Shown here one piece after another: positions 27,301 through 33,175 of a stretch of 37,297 nt of DNA. The notes below the pieces were generated by a model. It did no database searches. It worked only from the letters and a program-made list of their open reading frames with translations, and was not told the origin of the DNA. Position numbers and translations under genes: made by a program. The stretch lies in the NCBI RefSeq assembly GCF_003236385.1, contig NZ_POUA01000029.1, forward strand, positions 1 to 37,297, written 5' to 3'. How positions within the stretch are numbered: position 1 is the stretch's first letter; each line of letters opens with the position of its first letter. Source of the stretch: Spongiactinospora gelatinilytica. Its GTDB lineage: Bacteria; Actinomycetota; Actinomycetes; Streptosporangiales; Streptosporangiaceae.

Positions 27301-30300
27301 CCCGGCTACCCGAAAAGGTTCGCGGACGGCGGCGGCGACCGCCTGCCGGTCGCCTGGACGAAGATCGACGTGGCGTTCACCATGCCGGACGGTACCGAGG
27401 TGCTCTACTCCCGGGACCGCGACCAGTTCACCGCGGCGGGCAGGCCCCCGCGGTCGGCCTCCGCCGCGTGGGGGGTGACCGGCCTGGACCGGGTCCACCA
27501 GAACGACGACGCGACCTTCCTGGTCTACGGCGACCGGTACGTGCGGCTGAACGCCGACCTCACGGTGGAGTCCCCCTCGCACGAGCTGGCGGGCAACACC
27601 GACCAGGTGCCGGTCCAGGACGGGCCGGGGCCCGTGGTGCGCGGTGGCTCGATCGAGATCGTCTTCGACAACGACCGCGGCACCTACACGGGAAGCGGGG
27701 ACGGGAGCACGCGCGACCTGGGCCGGGTCGCGACCAGGTTCTCCGCGAGCGGCGCGGTCACCGCCGCCTACCTGGCCGACGGCAGGCTGTTCCTGGTCGG
27801 CCCGGACGAGTACGTCCGCTACACCCTCGCCGACGGCGGGACCACCATCCCCGACCACATCGATCCGGGATACCCGAAGAAGACGGCCCAGCCGATCAGA
27901 GGCGTGCTGACCCGCGGCGAGCGGCGGTACGCGTTCGGCCCCACCGGCTACGCCCCGCTGCCCCCCGGCTGGGAGCCCGGCACGCCGCTGAAGTTCCTGC
28001 CGTACGAGGGCAACTGGCGCGCGCTGCCCGCCGGGTTCCCCGGCGACTTCACCGGCCTGCTGGAGGGCGACACCGCCGTGTACCTGTTCCTCGGGCAGAA
28101 CTACGCCGCCTACCCGGCCGGCGACGCCGTGCCGCGCCCCTACGAGATCGCCGCGCTGCCGACCGAGCTGATCCGGCTGACCTCCAGCACCGCCGCCGAG
28201 CTGAACCTGCGGCTGCTCGCCGGTGGCGTGGACGCGCTGCTCGACCCCACCACGCAGGAGCTCGCGGAGCTGCCCGCCTTCAGCGCCACCGTCTCCGACG
28301 CCAAAACCGTGCGGGTCAAGCCGGAGCTGGCGGCCAACGTCCCGGTCAGCTCCTACCTGGACTTCGACAGCGCCAACGGCCTGTACTACTGGGAGATCTT
28401 CTTCCACGCGCCGCTGTTGATCGCCCAGGCGCTGAACGGTGCGCAACGCTTCGAGGAGGCCAGACGCTGGTACGAGTACGTCTTCGACCCGACCTCACCG
28501 GCCCGCTACTGGAGGTTCCTGCCGTTCCTCGCCGCCGACGTGTACGCGCTGGTCGCCGAGTGCCGCCAGGATCTCGCCGAGCTGGGGTCCGGCGCGCTCG
28601 AATCCCTGCTGTCGCCGATCCTCACCGAGCTGACGGCTCTCGCGCCCGCCTTCCGCCGGGCCCGCGACCTCACCACCGACGAGCTGGACTATCTCACCCA
28701 CCTCGCCGGCACCGGCCTGGACGAGGTCAGGGCGGCGCTGGTGGCCGAGCCTCGCGGGGCCGCGCTCGCCGAACGCGTCGCGATCATCGGCGGGCTGCGC
28801 CGGCAGTACAACTCGATGGGCGACCGGCAGTCGCTCATCCGGGCGTACCTGAACGACCCGTACGACCCGCACGCCATCGCCGAGCTGCGGCCCGACGCCT
28901 ACCGGCGGGCCGTCGTCATGGCCTACATCGACAACCTGCTCGACTGGGGCGACATGCTGTTCGGGCAGTACACCGCCGAGACCATCGACGAGGCGCGGAT
29001 GCTCTACATCTACGCTTACGACCTGCTCGGCCCGCGGCCTGTCACCCTCGGCCCGGCGGCGCTGCCGCCCGCCGCGCCCTACTCCTCCGAGCTGGGCGAC
29101 GGGCCGGTCGAGACCGGGCACCTCACCGCCGAGGGCGCGCTGCTCAAGGACGCCGGCGCGGTACACGCGGGCGTCGCCCACCCCTACTTCTACGTGCCCG
29201 GTAACGAACGGTTCATGGAGTACTGGACGCGCGTGGAGGACCGGCTGACCAAGATCCGGGCATCGCTCGACATCATGGGCGTCAGCAGGCCGATCCCGCT
29301 GTTCGACCCGCCGCTCGACGTCATGGCGCTGGTGCGCGGCGCGGCGGGCGGCGACACGGCCGACGTGGCCGCCGCCGCGGCGGCCGTGCCGGTGCCCGCC
29401 TACCGGTTCGAGGTCGTGTACCAGCGGGCCCGCGACCTGGCCGACCGGCTCCGGCAGCTCGGGGCCGACCTGCTCGACGTCATCGACCGCCGCGACAACG
29501 AGGAACTCAGCCGGCTCCAGAACCGCCAGGACGGCGAGATCCTGGCGCTGACCACGCAGCTCAAGGAGACCGAGGTCAAGATCGCCGAGGAGGGGCTGGC
29601 CGAGGCCCGCGACGCCAAGGCCGCCGCCGAGAACCGGGTCGCCTACTACAAGAAACTCGTGGACGAGGGGATCTCGCCGCTCCAGGAGGCGCAGCTCGCG
29701 ATGCTGGTGGCGGGCGCGGCGGCGCAGTTCGTCTCCAGCGGGCTGAAGATCGGCGCGGCGGTCGCCTCAGGCGTGCCGCAGGCCCTCGTCGGGCCGTTCA
29801 TCATGGGCACCTCGGTCGGCGGCGACCAGGTGGGCAAGGCCCTGGACGTCGGCGCGGACGTCGCCGCCGGGCTCGGCCAGGGGTTCGGCATGGTCGGCGA
29901 ACTGCTCGGCGTACGGGCCGACCAGGAGCGCACCGAGCAGGACTGGCGGTTCCAGCTCGACACCTGCCGCTCCGACGTCGTCCAGCTCGGCCACCAGGTC
30001 ACCAGCGCCGAACTCCAGCTCGCCCTCGCCCGGCGCGACCTGGAGATCCACAAACGGCAGATCGCGCACCTCACCGCCGTCAGCGACTTCCTCACCGCGA
30101 AGTTCACCGGGCCGGAACTGTACGGGTGGATGGCCGGTCAGGTGTCCGGGATCTACTTCCAGACCTACCGGATGGCCCTGGACCTGGCCCGCGCCGCCGA
30201 ACGTGCCTACGAGGCCGAACGCGGCGCGGCCCCGGGGCTCGTCAGGGCCACGTATTGGGACTCCCGGCGCAAGGGCCTGCTCGCCGGGGACCGGCTCGCG

Positions 30301-31233
30301 TTCGACCTGGACCGGCTCGGCCAGGCGTACTTCGACTCCGGCGAACGCGGCCTGGAGATCACCAAGCGGGTGTCGCTGCTCCGGCTCGACCCCGCCGCGC
30401 TGCTGGCGCTGAAGAACGACCGGCGCTGCGAGTTCGCGCTCACCGAGACCCTGTTCGACCGGGACTTCCCCGGCCACTACCGGCGGCGGATCAAAACGGT
30501 CAGCGTCGCGTTCGTCACCGCCGACGGCCCCGTCCCCGCCAACGCGACCCTCACCCAGATCGACGACAAGACCGTGCTGTCCCCCGACCCCAAGGCGGTG
30601 CGCTTCCTGCTCGACCCCAAGGGGTCGCCGCCCGCGAGCCTGCGCGGCAACTGGCGGCCCGGCCAGCGGATCGCGCTGTCGGAGGTCGATGACGGGCAGG
30701 ACGACGGCGGCCTGTTCGAGGTGCGGTACGACGACGACCGCTACCTGCCGTTCGAGGGGACCGGCGCGGTGTCCCGCTGGCGGCTTGAGACCCGCACGCC
30801 CCCGCCGGGGCTGCTGGACGTGGTGATCACCGTGCGGTACACCGCCGAGGACGGCGGCGAGACCTTCGCCACCGCGGTGCGGGGCATGCTCAAGCCCTAC
30901 CCTTCCGCGCTGTTCCTGGACGTCGCGGCGCGGTTCCCCGAGGCGTGGGAGGAGTTCACCACGGGCGCCGAGCTCAACCTGCCGATCACCCCCGACCTGT
31001 TCCCGGCGATGTCGGGACGACAGGTCACCGGGGTCATAGCGCAGTACGGGAGCGCCGACGGCGACGCGCGTTTCCTGCTGCACGGCGACCCACGGCTGGC
31101 CCTGAACGCGGGCAGGCTCGTGCAGACACCGGGCCTCACCGCGGGCGGCCGGCCATGGCGGTTCACCGCCACCGGCGACCGCGACGCGCTGACCGGTTTC
31201 TCCCTGATGCTCCTCTACCGGGCGATCCCATGA
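18358..31233 (+). CDS. Giant Tc toxin A subunit (TcA) with hemopexin-like repeats, 4291 residues
   Basis: TcA proteins form bell-shaped pentamers that bind cells and inject a cargo through an alpha-helical channel. The N-terminus has the VRP1-like block SPAAYFVELLGLLEG and PYLDIVNEVLERLV (about residues 30-85). A helical shell follows to about 1120. Hemopexin-like repeats fill about 1137-2324 and 2895-3258. Between and after them are TcA core blocks: ALYERYLIDVDMGP (about 2485), WEANRKVFLYPENYLRPELR (about 2560), FFHAPLLIAQALNGAQRFEE (about 3350) and DPHAIAELRPDAYRRAVVMA (about 3500). The channel coiled coil is at about 3682-3958, with a hydrophobic tip at about 3778-3822. The TcB-binding C-terminus (DFPGHYRRRIKTVSV) is last. 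Normal TcA length is about 2500; repeats explain most of the excess. No signal peptide is seen. GGGAG is six bases before the ATG at 18358; an ATG at 18352 has no spacing. Confidence 0.93.
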   Translation: MVNEGSSPDYTRLFGELRFPEQDDARSVWSPAAYFVELLGLLEGSFDRPELLERRPDLKRIVLDSDNTFTETPYLDIVNEVLERLVGSDPYETLRQTSYPFGLPFSLKSERLRVCLEQMKVTPEELYRLFATHVDHDVAAREYLELTPEDVVAVTESSTDAAVLGERYGLAPGETLAVLRDVRRFTETTGLDHAGLRELAGLAGQGGLVVLDDEEIALSPADGGADLPPVWLDRAHRLIRLARRTGTSLTDLDLILTSCAGGRLDLAALRAVAAVARLGQAHGLGAEEVCGLVVPWRPGKNAQVEVCAGDILAPANRDYRFRLAEMIDVAEPDIAQIVRRYREHYAAREPSPFDRGEVGLAEISLLRRAGLLATALGVGVDELFDVLVVLEGDPSLQRYTTFAVLGEPGPEIRDMHRVLEGGAAEPALWLAQTLFAVVGWMGTAGFDSAELAEILGGRPDPGTSDLAALFQRLGGELDGVALSPRALASDRFGERAAQVVHDVLVAFDEGVVAAVGSRLLEVDRAKAEAAAYRAVTDLGTIFPSDFKGLGLGDRLQGKIFRNLVYRGGLRADGTLAAATPGDLAGDFEPCREALFEAIAATVNGAAAFYPSDLEGLEGIGTYQRAELYDNLVFNGHLDEQGEILDPDFFLDPGNAARFTVNVDLTEAAGPVARLVQERLDRFRTDALPLDPAALAGLRLTDAQTTRLLASLRFNGHLDADDRYTDHVALLDIAPADFGLAAEFAVLRPAVLAALRGQIAAHRTALTTFAAEDFAGLADDIAATRVFAALDGVVLAGGRVIDPPAFDDPDGTIALGPQFDAADQRLVFDRIAGVLRDEAPYRLDPAALTRLGLTDEQRAALLGHLVQQGRITDRYAVPPAWLGHFASADNSLAFELPGMADYARDVFFLLHDVAKELTAAVAEIADRLDALAARQDATLYGCLADVLGLDPATARALCGAVAGGEREARLLFAAPALDAPEPPDDPRLRAAHRRIRRFGLLAAKLGLDATEVRAVFADQDLAGKFPEPLTLPPGVNRIQALLDAGDGTILLFGDDCGYWTYDAATRARTAEARRPLTDLSPRLAALATVDAAFVRHGVAWLLGRDTAGAALTFTREPGGTRWAPKAQTWGKAGDAFARIDAAYSDADGRVHLFSGGRYVRYSTGDYSAVDDGYPRDIAEWRSREGLPGANERMDACFQDADGVVHVFSGDRWITAAGERPIAEFWGRDAPATDPGRIDAAYTTDSAVHLIAGGQVLRYSDSLENPGVRADEGAPRRLQGVPPQFESGVEAAFTDPSGVLHLFKGGRTAALDGTGATVEATAERWGLLGGPAPGGRIDAAFTGLDGRTYLFTGDTYVRYSTADYSAVDSGFPRAIEGDWGGLTRVEVSFVMDGRTYLFGTGGVLLELPDSHQADLDAGRLTPALRLLFQEHGLTLTGIAGGAARWELATAEGVTVAVAREGRRLKARSADDSRFYVRYSTRDYRTPDPGFPKPLSDNWWNMPDSMLSRPVDAVFTGRDQRTYLFAGDRFVRFDAAHRWWSEPMALHEKWESIPFDRIDAAFVGLDGRTYLFSGDHYARYSTADYTEIDDGHPAAISDLWARVTNNLARTGRVDAAFVLDVTEQADGVDVPRTRTYLFSGDQYVRYTGAALTTVDPGYPRHVSTLSGEPGLGALPVRLDGVDAAFSDRRTVYLFRDGVCHAVSTASYRRYDDLPLGDLRCAFVEDGSIVAETGAGWRRLSALEGRAVAATPYRPRALRTVPERFGTGLSAVLNGTDGTTYLFSGPTCYNTELGRDYPIAEEWGRPRDVLRETGAVDAAFTGRDGRTYLFSGDQFVVQAAGASLADGDPRPISEHWGGLESVALAYVHRDRTHLYSRPDADGLVRLVVYSGSSYATPDDGHPATVHASAVFPGAPGGFAFPDAVLAEGTGLVLLAGRNCVSYDDRAGHWSIVRPIERLYPRFGHDLHDSGELRSALRTADGATWFFFGDTCAAFRDGAFGPRVPVRDQWGRSPDPFPAPGGTIDAAFVWRGRHTYLFSGDRYVRYTGDAYRDIDPGYPKPIAGGLRTEEPFARLPESFEDALGGPIDAIVGNDRTIHVIIGGVCHTVSPALSASFAPDALGRARDNLAETGRVDAALVADRRIYLFSGDQYVRYSGPGHAHIDDGYPRALGDLAAELGLPPLPPAFQDGLDAAFAGRDGVVRLFRDGRCLSGGTVTPVSGNWGVVRDSFDAGPPDAAFTAPSGELYVFRGGRYARYPADGALDHVEPGYPRAVRGDWGDAPPDFESGPDGAFVLDGRTYLLKGERYLRYSGSYHLVDRTFPQDFRHRWTGTADYRLSDVHTIVRFAALCRTTPAGLAGFFVDGVEDPYAYLAETFARPIDEVRWARRNMGLLRAGTSEQSLFEIEFLLTLVDLFAAAGKVGTGVAELYDVWAKIHGSAPDLDAAADALHGMLRRRTAAQEWPKVSGQTRDRLNVLKRDALVARLTPRHGDSRALYERYLIDVDMGPAGTTSRVREAIAATQLYLQRYLLGLETVALPEGADPEEVRDRLRTWWTWMRAYRTWEANRKVFLYPENYLRPELRARKTPAFAALESDLLQGDITAETVQAAYKRYLDEYTEVSRLAIAGGYVYRPEGSGPEVRRLVLFGRTRTDPPRYYHRSAEFRDGDKLSATWEPWLKVDVQIAAERVHPVHAFGRVFVFWPVVEPAPAGDPSAATVVVTAGADGRQQVDAPPPRYQVKIYYSFRNLNGEWLPAQVLAVDAEREGLIGDVGLYVQASRKVPGVSDHDAIVVRCAYTYGTSAVESAFTLTSEMYGLPAIGTIAPPRPADLDRLFDEPAVTAVTEDDVVRFNAPADSQDGRWFSVDHKGGSFLCRPVAAPGRPEPLQAFKPNTDRLPTTWDRVDAAFRLTDGTLYFFDAAGGVFIAVPPGKVTSQQTRKRVAERFGVAGTALLRDGRVDAGVVRGGVVLLFAGEEYYRYSATPFGTLDPGYPKRFADGGGDRLPVAWTKIDVAFTMPDGTEVLYSRDRDQFTAAGRPPRSASAAWGVTGLDRVHQNDDATFLVYGDRYVRLNADLTVESPSHELAGNTDQVPVQDGPGPVVRGGSIEIVFDNDRGTYTGSGDGSTRDLGRVATRFSASGAVTAAYLADGRLFLVGPDEYVRYTLADGGTTIPDHIDPGYPKKTAQPIRGVLTRGERRYAFGPTGYAPLPPGWEPGTPLKFLPYEGNWRALPAGFPGDFTGLLEGDTAVYLFLGQNYAAYPAGDAVPRPYEIAALPTELIRLTSSTAAELNLRLLAGGVDALLDPTTQELAELPAFSATVSDAKTVRVKPELAANVPVSSYLDFDSANGLYYWEIFFHAPLLIAQALNGAQRFEEARRWYEYVFDPTSPARYWRFLPFLAADVYALVAECRQDLAELGSGALESLLSPILTELTALAPAFRRARDLTTDELDYLTHLAGTGLDEVRAALVAEPRGAALAERVAIIGGLRRQYNSMGDRQSLIRAYLNDPYDPHAIAELRPDAYRRAVVMAYIDNLLDWGDMLFGQYTAETIDEARMLYIYAYDLLGPRPVTLGPAALPPAAPYSSELGDGPVETGHLTAEGALLKDAGAVHAGVAHPYFYVPGNERFMEYWTRVEDRLTKIRASLDIMGVSRPIPLFDPPLDVMALVRGAAGGDTADVAAAAAAVPVPAYRFEVVYQRARDLADRLRQLGADLLDVIDRRDNEELSRLQNRQDGEILALTTQLKETEVKIAEEGLAEARDAKAAAENRVAYYKKLVDEGISPLQEAQLAMLVAGAAAQFVSSGLKIGAAVASGVPQALVGPFIMGTSVGGDQVGKALDVGADVAAGLGQGFGMVGELLGVRADQERTEQDWRFQLDTCRSDVVQLGHQVTSAELQLALARRDLEIHKRQIAHLTAVSDFLTAKFTGPELYGWMAGQVSGIYFQTYRMALDLARAAERAYEAERGAAPGLVRATYWDSRRKGLLAGDRLAFDLDRLGQAYFDSGERGLEITKRVSLLRLDPAALLALKNDRRCEFALTETLFDRDFPGHYRRRIKTVSVAFVTADGPVPANATLTQIDDKTVLSPDPKAVRFLLDPKGSPPASLRGNWRPGQRIALSEVDDGQDDGGLFEVRYDDDRYLPFEGTGAVSRWRLETRTPPPGLLDVVITVRYTAEDGGETFATAVRGMLKPYPSALFLDVAARFPEAWEEFTTGAELNLPITPDLFPAMSGRQVTGVIAQYGSADGDARFLLHGDPRLALNAGRLVQTPGLTAGGRPWRFTATGDRDALTGFSLMLLYRAIP
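21766..25330 (+). repeat. Hemopexin-like repeat block 1 inside the TcA gene (about 22 units)
   Basis: Units of about 45-60 residues follow the pattern (R/G)-(V/I)-DAAF, then TYLFSGDxYVRYS, then DxGYPRxI and W. The best-kept units include those near 22360, 23020, 23250, 24410 and 24760; others are degenerate (for example around 23490 and 24110). Hemopexin propellers need four blades, so about 22 units would suffice for five propellers. They are inserted where classical TcA proteins carry receptor-binding domains, so a role in host or surface binding is the likely reading. Confidence 0.88.
27040..28130 (+). repeat. Hemopexin-like repeat block 2 inside the TcA gene (about 6 units)
   Basis: A second, more degenerate set of hemopexin-like units (RVDAAFRLTDGTLYFFDAAG, RVDAGVVRGGVVLLFAGEEY, VTAAYLADGRLFLVGPDEYV and others) lies between the neuraminidase-like region and the late TcA core. 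Having two separate blocks means the insertions happened at two places in the TcA frame, or that one block was split. Confidence 0.8.
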
Positions 31234-32678
31234 TGAAGCGGAAGCGAACCCTCAGCGACCGCACAAAGGCGGTACACCACACTCCGGCCACGAGCCATCC
31301 CGGTACGTCGGAGCATCTCAACGCGAACAAGCGCCTCCGGCCCGCCGGCGATTTCGTGCCGCGTGTCACAGCCAGGGAAGGCACGATCACGCACATGATG
31401 TTCAGCCGCACGCCCTCCCCGTTCGGTAAGGAGATGGGCGACCACACCACCGCATGGGCGAGCGTCGTCGATGCCCTGCACGCCTCCCTGCACGGCAAGA
31501 CGGTCAAAGACTCGGTGGAAAAGCTGCGGGAACGGCAGCGCCACGCCGAGGCATGGAAGTCCGATGACAACTCGACGGGCAAGAAACTGTGGGAGATCCT
31601 GCACCCCTCCTCCGCCTCCCCTTCCCACGATCTGCGGCGGCGCGAAGACTTGCTCGACGAATCTTCACGTAAGGTAGGCCAGCTGCTCGACCAGGCCGAG
31701 CACGCTCTGAACAACTCGGAGCCCCCTGACAAGGCAGCCGAGCTGCTGGCGGACGCGATCGACCAGCACCTCACCTACGACAATGCGCTGCCCTACGCCA
31801 CGGTGCTCGCCAAAAGCCAGACCGGCTCGAAGGGATCGGGCGAGGGCACCGCCCGCACCGCCATTCTTGAGGTCGAGCGCAACCCGGACGCCCCCTTGTC
31901 GGACACCGAAATCCGAGAGACCCGCGACAATCTGTGGAAACTGTTCTCAATGGAGGCGGCGGTCCGCGAAGCCGGTGTCGAACACGTCGTCGCACCGGAG
32001 CAGACGGAAAGATTCGTGGCCGATATCGGCAAGGCCAAGAAGCTGTCGAAGGATGTGTCCGCTTTCATCGACAAGCTCCTGGACCCCAACGGCGGACGCG
32101 ACGAGCGGCTGGCATTCATCGCCAAGGCGGATTCGATCACCGAGGAGGCCGGCGATCTCGCGGCACGGGACCCGGGATACCAGGAGTTCCACGACATGAC
32201 GGCGGAGATCATCCAGACCGTCCGGGCGCTGCAGGGCCTGGCGGCCACTGGAAAAGCCATGAAGCCCAAACCGCTCAACGAATACAAAGAGGCACTGGAC
32301 GGAAGAAGCGGCGCGTTGGACGACCTGAAGAAGTCGCTGGACGTCACCCCGGAGCAGGCGCGCGAAAAGAGCGCTCTCATCCTCGCCCACCTGCTGTACA
32401 GGCACCAGATGACCGTGGCCACGGCCTACCCCAACGCCGTCGCGAAGTCGAACTTCCTGACAACCGACGCGGCCGAGGCCGCCGCGATCCGGCTGCGCGA
32501 ATACCTGTCACCCGACAAGGGCGAGGAAGACGAGGACAAGCAGGACAAGGAAGAGGAGGACCCGATCGACCAGTTGGTCAACCGCGTCAAGGCACTGCAC
32601 GCGAGCTTCCAACCCCGGCCGGAGGTGGGCGACGACAGCGGGTGGGCGGCCACGGCGGGCACACGACAGCCTGGATGA
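31230..32678 (+). CDS. Unknown protein translationally coupled to TcA, possible toxin partner or cargo
   Basis: This 482-residue protein is not from a family I can name. The ATG overlaps the TcA stop (ATGA), so the two are co-translated. The N-terminus is strongly basic (MMKRKRTLSDRTK, then NKRLRP). A distinctive motif, FSRTPSPFGKEMGDHTTAW, is at residues 58-76. The remainder is charged and helical, with heptad-like stretches, and ends in an acidic run (GEEDEDKQDKEEED). No signal peptide or membrane segment is seen. Lys content is higher and third-position GC lower than in the toxin gene, suggesting a separate origin. In Tc loci this slot often holds TcB/TcC or accessory genes; nothing in it resembles the YD-repeat TcB/TcC cocoon. 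The 3' end may be frameshifted. Confidence 0.75.
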   Translation: MMKRKRTLSDRTKAVHHTPATSHPGTSEHLNANKRLRPAGDFVPRVTAREGTITHMMFSRTPSPFGKEMGDHTTAWASVVDALHASLHGKTVKDSVEKLRERQRHAEAWKSDDNSTGKKLWEILHPSSASPSHDLRRREDLLDESSRKVGQLLDQAEHALNNSEPPDKAAELLADAIDQHLTYDNALPYATVLAKSQTGSKGSGEGTARTAILEVERNPDAPLSDTEIRETRDNLWKLFSMEAAVREAGVEHVVAPEQTERFVADIGKAKKLSKDVSAFIDKLLDPNGGRDERLAFIAKADSITEEAGDLAARDPGYQEFHDMTAEIIQTVRALQGLAATGKAMKPKPLNEYKEALDGRSGALDDLKKSLDVTPEQAREKSALILAHLLYRHQMTVATAYPNAVAKSNFLTTDAAEAAAIRLREYLSPDKGEEDEDKQDKEEEDPIDQLVNRVKALHASFQPRPEVGDDSGWAATAGTRQPG

Positions 32679-32792
32679 CGGCCCGCGCCGGCCACTGCGA
32701 ACGCCGCGACGGAACAGGCCGCCCGCCGGCTCACCGATCTGCTCCCGGGTACGCCAGAGGGCGACCCCCCTCTACCAAGTGACTGTAAGTAG
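32648..32792 (+). other. Coding-like tail after the partner gene, probably its displaced C-terminus
   Basis: In the frame starting at 32648 the bases read GHGGHTTAWMTARAGH, repeating the HTTAW motif of the partner protein. From about 32691, in the partner's own frame but beyond its stop, they read TANAATEQAARRLTDLLPGT up to a TAG at 32790-32792. Two small indels could restore a longer protein with a second motif copy. Confidence 0.45.
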
Positions 32793-32815
32793 TGATACAA
32801 CTACAGACCACAGTC
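32781..32815. promoter_or_regulatory. Nested dyads before the secreted-protein fragment
   Basis: GTAGT (32789-32793) and ACTAC (32800-32804), CTGTA (32783-32787) and TACAG (32802-32806), and GACTGT (32781-32786) and ACAGTC (32810-32815) form overlapping imperfect inverted repeats in an AT-richer patch. A promoter-operator region for the DUF4331 gene cluster downstream is the likely reading. Confidence 0.4.
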
Positions 32816-32868
32816 AGGCGGGCGGTCCTTCCGGCGCCTCCCCCCACTTTCCGAGAAGAAGACTCATC

Positions 32869-33150
32869 ATGCGTTCAATGCGCGCGACGCCCGTCGCCGG
32901 TGGCGCCGCTCTCGCCACCCTGCTGCTGTCCACGCAGGCCGCCCAGGCCGCTCCCGCGCCCGGCTTCCCCGGGGGCGGCTGCCTGGCCGAAGGTCAGGTC
33001 GGCAGTTACCTCTCCAAGGAAGGGAGCGCCAAGGCCACGTTCTCCAGCGCCTTCCTCGGCGAGCTGCGGCGGGCCGGGATCAGGTTCGAGGCGCTGGCAC
33101 CCATCGAGCTCGTTGACGGTGGCACGGCGGTGTGGATGCCGATCGGCGGC
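32869..33150 (+). pseudogene. N-terminal fragment of a secreted protein
   Basis: From the ATG at 32869, about 94 residues are coding-like. A signal peptide (MRSMRATPVA, hydrophobic core, AQA/AP cleavage near residue 27) leads to a mature start with GGCLAEGQVGSYLSKEGSAK and ends at GGTAVWMPIGG. After that the frame no longer looks like protein and runs on out of frame through the DUF4331 gene to 34599 without its own stop. The parent family is not recognised. The 3' part of the gene appears to have been lost in a deletion ending just before the DUF4331 ribosome site. Confidence 0.6.
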
Positions 33151-33175
33151 CCGGCAGTTGCGAGGCGAAAGACAC

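Noticed and set aside
22570..28446. Antisense open frame of 1958 codons inside the toxin gene
   Set aside because: It is the mirror image of GC-rich codon bias in a repeat-rich gene. The translation is low-complexity (Gly, Val, Arg, Asp, Gln), has no recognisable domain, and lies fully opposite a well-supported TcA.
31230..32678. Assignment of the toxin partner as TcB or TcC
   Set aside because: There are no YD/RHS repeats, no SpvB-like region and no aspartyl protease core; the length is also far too short.
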